DNA of 10,679 nucleotides. Origin: JBBSGD01 sp038254435 (lineage in GTDB: Bacteria > Actinomycetota > CADDZG01 > WHSQ01). The translations under genes were made by a program, and so were the position numbers. Shown one piece after another: positions 6,842-10,679 of this stretch. The notes under the pieces are model-generated. The model was not told the origin of the DNA and ran no database searches. It was given only the letters and a program-made list of their open reading frames with translations. Position 1 is the stretch's first letter, and each line of letters begins with the position of its first letter. The stretch is taken from positions 1-10,679 of the forward strand of contig JBBSGD010000061.1 of the NCBI GenBank assembly GCA_038254435.1, written 5' to 3'.

Positions 6842-8245
6842 GTGGCCGAGTTCAGGACAGAGAGGGACACGCTCGGCGAGGTCGAGGTGCCCGCCGAAGC
6901 GCTGTACGGCGCGCAGACGCAGCGCGCACGCGACAACTTCCCGATCTCCGGGCTTCCCCCGCAGCCCGACTACGTGTGGGGAATGGTGATGGTGAAGAAG
7001 GCGGCTGCCCTCGCCAACATGGATACGGGACGCCTCGACAAGAAGATCGGCGACGCGATAGCCGCCGCGGCCGATGAGGCCCTGGCGGGCAAGCTCGACC
7101 GGCACTTCGTGATCGATCCGTGGCAAGCCGGCGCCGGCACGTCGCACAACATGAACGTCAACGAGGTTCTGGCGACGCGCGCGTCCGAGCTCCTCGGCGG
7201 GGGGAGGGGCGCAGAGCGCTCGGTGCATCCCAACGATCACGTCAACATGGCGCAGTCGTCCAACGACACGAACCCAACTGCAGTGCGTCTGGCTGCTCTG
7301 CGCCGCGTGCCCGGTCTCGTCGGCGCGCTCGAGGGACTGCGCGACACGCTTGCGCACAAGGCGGCCGAGTTCGACTCGATAGTCAAGTCATCGCGCACAC
7401 ACCTTCAGGACGCGGTGCCGATCAGGCTCGGGCAGGAGATGTCGGGATGGGCCGCGGCTCTCGACATCGCGGTCGAACGGGTGCGCATCGCGGCGAGACC
7501 GCTCGGTGAGCTCAACATCGGCGGGACGGCCTCGGGCACCGGCATCAACGCCGAGCCTGAATATATCGAGTGCATCGTTCGCCACCTGCTCCAGCTGACG
7601 GGTTTCGAAGTGCGCCGCGGGGAGAACTTCTTCCGCCTCACCCAGTCGGGCGCGGACATGGCCTACCTGTCGAGCGCGGTGCGGGGCGCGGCAGTTGAGA
7701 TCTCGCGCATCGCCTCGGACATCCGCCTTCTGTCCTCGGGCCCCCGCACCGGTATTGCCGAGATCGTGCTTCCGGCCGTCCAGCCCGGGTCTTCGATCAT
7801 GCCCGGCAAGGTCAACCCGTCGATGGCCGAGATGATGAACATGGTGTGCTTCCAGGTCATCGGCTGCGACGAGGTGTGCTCGCTGGCGGCGCATGGAGGC
7901 CAGCTCGACCTCAACGTCTTCTGGCCGCTGTTCGGTTTCAACCTCCCCTTCTCCATGCGCATCCTCACGAGCGGTGTGACGCAGTTCACCGAGCGTTGTG
8001 TCGCCGGCATCGAGGCGGACGAGGAGCGGTGCCGCGAGCTCATGGAGCAGTCGCTGATGCTCGTCACGGCGCTCACCGACTACGTCGGCTACGAGGAGGC
8101 AGCGTCTATCGCCAAGGAGGCGCACGCCTCGGGACGCACACTGCGCGAGGTGGCTCTCGAACGGGGCGCGATGGGGGAGGTCGAGCTCGATCGGGTGCTC
8201 GACCCTGCCCCCATGACCGAGCCGGGCGTGCCCGGGCGCGGCTGA
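6842..8245 (+). CDS. Fumarase/aspartase superfamily lyase (class II fumarate hydratase or aspartate ammonia-lyase)
   Basis: This 467-residue protein is a full-length member of the fumarase/aspartase superfamily, whose homotetramers add or remove water or ammonia across fumarate. All three conserved regions are present: GAGTSHNMNVNE at 97-108, the VHPNDHVNMAQSSNDTNP stretch at 128-145 together with SSRTHLQDAVP at 183-193, and the signature GSSIMPGKVNP at 316-326 with the catalytic serine Ser318 in the mobile loop. Specificity is ambiguous. AGTS, GQLDLNV (353-359) and the C-terminal LDPAPMTEPG look like aspartase; GAQTQR, SSND and the THLQD histidine (His187) look like fumarase. GTG at 6842 is chosen because AAAGGAGG ends nine bases before it; an open frame upstream is only the overlap with the preceding gene. 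The 29-base gap to that gene supports an operon. Either activity would feed C4 dicarboxylates to central metabolism. Confidence 0.9.
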   Translation: MAEFRTERDTLGEVEVPAEALYGAQTQRARDNFPISGLPPQPDYVWGMVMVKKAAALANMDTGRLDKKIGDAIAAAADEALAGKLDRHFVIDPWQAGAGTSHNMNVNEVLATRASELLGGGRGAERSVHPNDHVNMAQSSNDTNPTAVRLAALRRVPGLVGALEGLRDTLAHKAAEFDSIVKSSRTHLQDAVPIRLGQEMSGWAAALDIAVERVRIAARPLGELNIGGTASGTGINAEPEYIECIVRHLLQLTGFEVRRGENFFRLTQSGADMAYLSSAVRGAAVEISRIASDIRLLSSGPRTGIAEIVLPAVQPGSSIMPGKVNPSMAEMMNMVCFQVIGCDEVCSLAAHGGQLDLNVFWPLFGFNLPFSMRILTSGVTQFTERCVAGIEADEERCRELMEQSLMLVTALTDYVGYEEAASIAKEAHASGRTLREVALERGAMGEVELDRVLDPAPMTEPGVPGRG

Positions 8246-8272
8246 CCAAAGCGCTGCAAAAACTCCACACCT

Positions 8273-8295
8273 GGGTCACCGGCCCGGGTCATCGG
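8273..8295. repeat. Two direct copies of GGGTCAYCGG with 13-base period
   Basis: GGGTCACCGG (8273-8282) and GGGTCATCGG (8286-8295) differ at one base and are spaced just over one helical turn apart, in the 107-base gap between the lyase and the LCP gene. A related GTCACC follows at 8299-8304. Paired half-sites for a regulator are possible; chance is also possible. Confidence 0.35.
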
Positions 8296-8323
8296 ACCGT
8301 CACCCTGGTCGATGTCAGGTCTA

Positions 8324-8345
8324 GGGCGCGTCCGCGCCCATAATT
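8324..8345 (+). promoter_or_regulatory. GC palindrome and -10-like box just upstream of the LCP gene
   Basis: GGGCGCG (8324-8330) and CGCGCCC (8333-8339) form a perfect 7-base inverted repeat around TC. It runs directly into CATAAT (8339-8344), a five-of-six match to a -10 box, eight bases before the ATG at 8353. No Shine-Dalgarno sequence lies between, so a leaderless transcript starting at or just before the ATG is likely. The palindrome could instead be a terminator stem for the upstream operon, but no T run follows. No convincing -35 is seen. Confidence 0.4.
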
Positions 8346-8352
8346 CGTTGCG

Positions 8353-9825
8353 ATGCGAAATCCCTTCCGCAAGAAACAGAGCGGCTTTGCGAGCGATTAC
8401 AGCGGCGTGTTCAAAGGCGTGAAGCAGCGCCCTCGCAGACGCCTCCATCACCGCTGGCAATGGGTGGCGCTGGCAGTCCTCGTCCTGCTGGTGGCCGCGG
8501 TTGCTTTCGGCGTGTTCACGTACTTCAACCTGCAAGGCGGAACGCAAAAGGACTTCGGCACTACCGTCACTCCCGAAAAGAAAGCGGGCGATCCCTACAA
8601 CGTGCTTCTGGTCGGGTCCGACTCGCGTCAGGGTCTCACGCTAAAGCAACAGCAGAACCTGGGGGCGCTCGACGTTGGCAGCCAGCGCTCGGACACGATC
8701 ATCGTTGCTCACGTCGACCCCGCCACCGACCACGTCACAATGGTGCAGTTTCCGCGCGACTACTACGTCCCCATTCCCGGGCACGGCAAGAACAAGATCA
8801 ACACATCGTATGAGTTTGGGCAAAAGACACTCGTAGCTACGGTCGAGAGACTGTCCGGTCTGCAGATCAACCATTACCTCGAGGTCAACATCGCGGGGTT
8901 CCGCGACCTAGTCAACGCCATCGACGGGGTCGACGTGTGCGTTCCAGACGCCATCCCCTTCGATGCGAACACGGGCATAGCGATACCCAAGCCGGGCATG
9001 TATCACTTCGATGGCAGTCAGGCGCTTGCCTTTGTGCGCAACCGGCACACGGTCTCCGAAGGGGACATCGGGCGCATTGCCAACCAGCAGAAGTTCCTGT
9101 CGGCAGCGCTCAACAAGCTCGTATCGAGCGGCACTCTCTTCCACATCACCCGCCTCTTCGACCTCAAGAACGTGGCCAAGAAGAACGTCACGATCGACGC
9201 CCGGACGACGCTGCTCGGGCTCTTTCACATCGCGCAGCGTTTCCGTTCTTTCAACCCGCAGGACTACGAGGCTTACATCGCTCCTTTCACGGGCTTTACC
9301 ACCGATCCACAGGCTGGTGACGTCGAGACGCCCAACTTTCCCGCGCTCAAGCTGATCTTCGCGGCGATCGCCAAGAACGAGTCGCCGGCGGACGCCGACA
9401 ATGTTCCCAACGTGGATCCTGCAACGATCACTGCCGGCGTGTACAACGCGACCTTTCACAATGGGACTGTCAAGACCGGTATTGCGTCGGCAATCGAGAA
9501 CAAGCTCAAGGACGCGACGCAAGGCATCGGCGACGTCAACTTTGTGACTCCGGCCAACGCGAAGCACTTCCACCACGCGACAGTCATCCACTACGCGCCC
9601 GGAGCACAGGAAAAGGCGAGGTTCGTGCAGGCGGCTATGCCGGGAGTCAAGATCGAGCAGACAGCGACCCCCCACGGGGTCGATGTTGCGATCCTCGCCG
9701 GCACAGAACACGTGAGGTTCAAGACCCTCGCCGAGATCAAGCCCATACCCATCCCCAAGCCCGGGGCGCTGCCCAAGTCGTGTCAGGACACCGCCTCCTC
9801 GCCGTTGACACCGGCGAGCAGCTAG
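8353..9825 (+). CDS. LytR-CpsA-Psr (LCP) family protein with LytR_C domain
   Basis: This 490-residue membrane protein has a basic cytoplasmic head (1-35), one transmembrane helix (about 36-57), an extracytoplasmic LCP domain (about 81-255) and a C-terminal LytR_C domain (about 358-452). LCP proteins transfer undecaprenyl-linked glycopolymers onto peptidoglycan. Expected phosphate- and metal-binding residues are present: Asp90 in GSDSRQG, Arg112 and Asp114 in RSDTIIV, Arg135-Asp136 in FPRDYYV, Arg229 and Arg231 in FVRNRH, and Asp238 and Arg241 in GDIGRIANQQKF. The central insertion (about 262-350) is longer than in minimal LCP domains. The proline-rich tail ends in a cysteine (Cys477) and a serine-rich stretch; Cys196 is the only other cysteine, so a disulphide is possible. 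ATG at 8353 gives the normal topology, although no ribosome binding site precedes it. It probably has its own promoter. Confidence 0.93.
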   Translation: MRNPFRKKQSGFASDYSGVFKGVKQRPRRRLHHRWQWVALAVLVLLVAAVAFGVFTYFNLQGGTQKDFGTTVTPEKKAGDPYNVLLVGSDSRQGLTLKQQQNLGALDVGSQRSDTIIVAHVDPATDHVTMVQFPRDYYVPIPGHGKNKINTSYEFGQKTLVATVERLSGLQINHYLEVNIAGFRDLVNAIDGVDVCVPDAIPFDANTGIAIPKPGMYHFDGSQALAFVRNRHTVSEGDIGRIANQQKFLSAALNKLVSSGTLFHITRLFDLKNVAKKNVTIDARTTLLGLFHIAQRFRSFNPQDYEAYIAPFTGFTTDPQAGDVETPNFPALKLIFAAIAKNESPADADNVPNVDPATITAGVYNATFHNGTVKTGIASAIENKLKDATQGIGDVNFVTPANAKHFHHATVIHYAPGAQEKARFVQAAMPGVKIEQTATPHGVDVAILAGTEHVRFKTLAEIKPIPIPKPGALPKSCQDTASSPLTPASS

Positions 9826-9857
9826 GTCCCCGGTCGTGTCACGAAGCGGCACCCAAG

Positions 9858-10538
9858 TTGGCTGACGACGCGGCTCTGGTTCATCTCACGCGGCCCCCCG
9901 CGGGGGATGCCGGCGGGCTGCTGGTGCTTCTGCACGGGCGCGGCGCCGACGAGAACGACCTCTTCCCGCTGCTCGACTACCTCGACCCCGAGCGCCGTTT
10001 GATCGGCGTGACGGCGCGAGCCCCCCTCGGTGCGGAGCCGGGTGGCCCGCCCGGCGGATACCACTGGTACGTCACCCAGGAGATGGGGCATCCTCATCCG
10101 GCCACCTGGCGGGCGTCGCTCGACGGGATCATCGCGTGGCTGGATGCCCTTGGCGCCCATACCGGCGTCCCGCTCACAAGAACGGTGATCGGAGGGTTCT
10201 CGCAGGGCGCGGTGATGGCTCACTCGCTGGTCTTCGGCCCCGAGCCGCGCCGGACTGCCGGACTGCTCGCCCTGTCCGGCTTCATGCCGATCATCGATGG
10301 CATGGAGCTCGACCTCGCCGGCCTGAATGACTGGCCGGTGGCCCTCGGCCACGGCACGCAGGACCCCGTCATCGGAGTCGAATGGTCGCGCACGGCTCGC
10401 CGGCGTCTCGAGGCTGCCGGAGCCGAGGTCACCTACCGGGAATCGCCGATGGGGCACGCGGTCGACCCGGCTTACCTCGGCGAGCTGGCCGGGTGGATCC
10501 ACCGGGTCCTGCCCCCACGCCCGCCGAGTGGGTGGTGA
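9858..10538 (+). CDS. Phospholipase/carboxylesterase-family alpha/beta hydrolase
   Basis: This is a compact alpha/beta hydrolase of the phospholipase/carboxylesterase type (Abhydrolase_2-like), likely cytoplasmic as no signal peptide is seen. With the TTG start at 9858 it has 226 residues, the usual size. The oxyanion-hole motif LLHGRGADENDLFPL starts near 24. The nucleophile is Ser116 in GGFSQGAVMAH, the acid Asp169 in GHGTQDPVI, and the base His200 in SPMGHAVDP, so the triad is complete. The substrate is unknown; relatives hydrolyse short esters, acyl thioesters or lysophospholipids. The start is uncertain: a GTG at 9780 in the same frame would overlap the LCP gene by 46 bases and add 26 residues without family features, while the TTG has only a weak upstream GAAGCGG. 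The 32-base gap suggests co-transcription with the LCP gene. Confidence 0.85.
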   Translation: MADDAALVHLTRPPAGDAGGLLVLLHGRGADENDLFPLLDYLDPERRLIGVTARAPLGAEPGGPPGGYHWYVTQEMGHPHPATWRASLDGIIAWLDALGAHTGVPLTRTVIGGFSQGAVMAHSLVFGPEPRRTAGLLALSGFMPIIDGMELDLAGLNDWPVALGHGTQDPVIGVEWSRTARRRLEAAGAEVTYRESPMGHAVDPAYLGELAGWIHRVLPPRPPSGW

Positions 10539-10604
10539 ACGGGCAAATGGAGCCTGTCGCAATAACCTCCCAAAGGCTCGCGTTCGGAGCGTGAGTTTGC
10601 AAGA

Positions 10605-10625
10605 CTGAGCTCCAACCGAGCTCAG
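10605..10625 (+). promoter_or_regulatory. Hairpin overlapping the transposase ribosome binding site
   Basis: CTGAGCTC (10605-10612) and GAGCTCAG (10618-10625) form a perfect 8-base stem with a 5-base loop. The last two bases of the stem are the first two of the AGGAGG ribosome binding site (10624-10629). In a transcript reading in from outside, this stem could hinder initiation. In several insertion sequences such structures limit transposase translation; the same role here is inference. Confidence 0.5.
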
Positions 10626-10633
10626 GAGGCCCC

Positions 10634-10679
10634 GTGGCAAAGAACCTCATCCCGTGTGATCGCGACCAGCGGATGTTGA
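10634..10679 (+). CDS. Transposase, IS1182-like, 5' end only
   Basis: A GTG at 10634, four bases after AGGAGG, opens a frame that runs off the window after 15 full codons, reading MAKNLIPCDRDQRML. This resembles the N-terminus of the DDE transposases of IS1182-type elements, which begin with a short lead and a P.DRDQ..L motif before the LPPxLRDWLPE region expected just beyond the edge. The identification rests on very few residues and on the hairpin-guarded start. The left end of the element should lie between 10539 and 10604, but I cannot mark its terminal repeat without the other end. Confidence 0.55.
   Translation, partial: MAKNLIPCDRDQRML

Noticed and set aside
8908..9852. Open frame of 314 codons on the minus strand across the LCP gene
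   Set aside because: It is the antisense shadow of the LCP frame, with random-like arginine, valine and aspartate runs and no motif.
9822..10640. Open frame of 272 codons on the minus strand across the hydrolase
   Set aside because: The plus-strand hydrolase has a complete catalytic triad in family motifs; the antisense frame has none.

Overview
The window is high-GC bacterial DNA. It has GTG and TTG starts, purine-rich ribosome binding sites, some genes that appear to lack one, and long antisense open frames caused by GC-rich codons. The gene set fits an actinomycete-type bacterium (Actinomycetota): a crotonyl-CoA carboxylase/reductase, a LytR-CpsA-Psr (LCP) protein with a LytR_C tail, a secreted repeat protein with GGxGxD motifs, and an IS1182-like transposase start. 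A deep lineage such as Thermoleophilia or Acidimicrobiia is a guess from protein style only.

Layout, left to right. Bases 1-258 hold a perfect nested palindrome (33-81) and a possible promoter before a thiolase (259-1455, +). Bases 1456-2328 contain no intact gene. On the minus strand, about 1522-1914, lies the broken remnant of a DUF559-type protein; the rest appears non-coding up to an AT-rich promoter pocket. A secreted RTX-like repeat protein follows (2329-3618, +) and converges with crotonyl-CoA carboxylase/reductase (3663-5006, -). Divergent from that is a probable operon: acyl-CoA dehydrogenase (5134-6294), a DUF2007-like membrane-anchored protein (6303-6812) and a fumarase/aspartase-family lyase (6842-8245). 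Then come an LCP cell-wall ligase (8353-9825) and a phospholipase/carboxylesterase-family hydrolase (9858-10538). The last 46 bases are the first 15 codons of a transposase, preceded by a hairpin that overlaps its ribosome binding site.

Together, the thiolase, the carboxylase/reductase and the acyl-CoA dehydrogenase suggest C4 acyl-CoA metabolism: acetyl-CoA to acetoacetyl-CoA, crotonyl-CoA to ethylmalonyl-CoA, and oxidation of a short acyl-CoA. This would fit the ethylmalonyl-CoA pathway, butyryl-CoA turnover or supply of extender units. The pathway's mutase, epimerase and mesaconyl-CoA hydratase are not in the window, so this is inference. The LCP protein belongs to cell-envelope assembly. 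I see no CRISPR array, tRNA, rRNA or recognisable defence system, and no clear evidence of an undescribed multi-gene system. The points most worth checking are the palindrome at 33-81, the mixed-signature lyase, the DUF559 relic and the insertion-sequence boundary.
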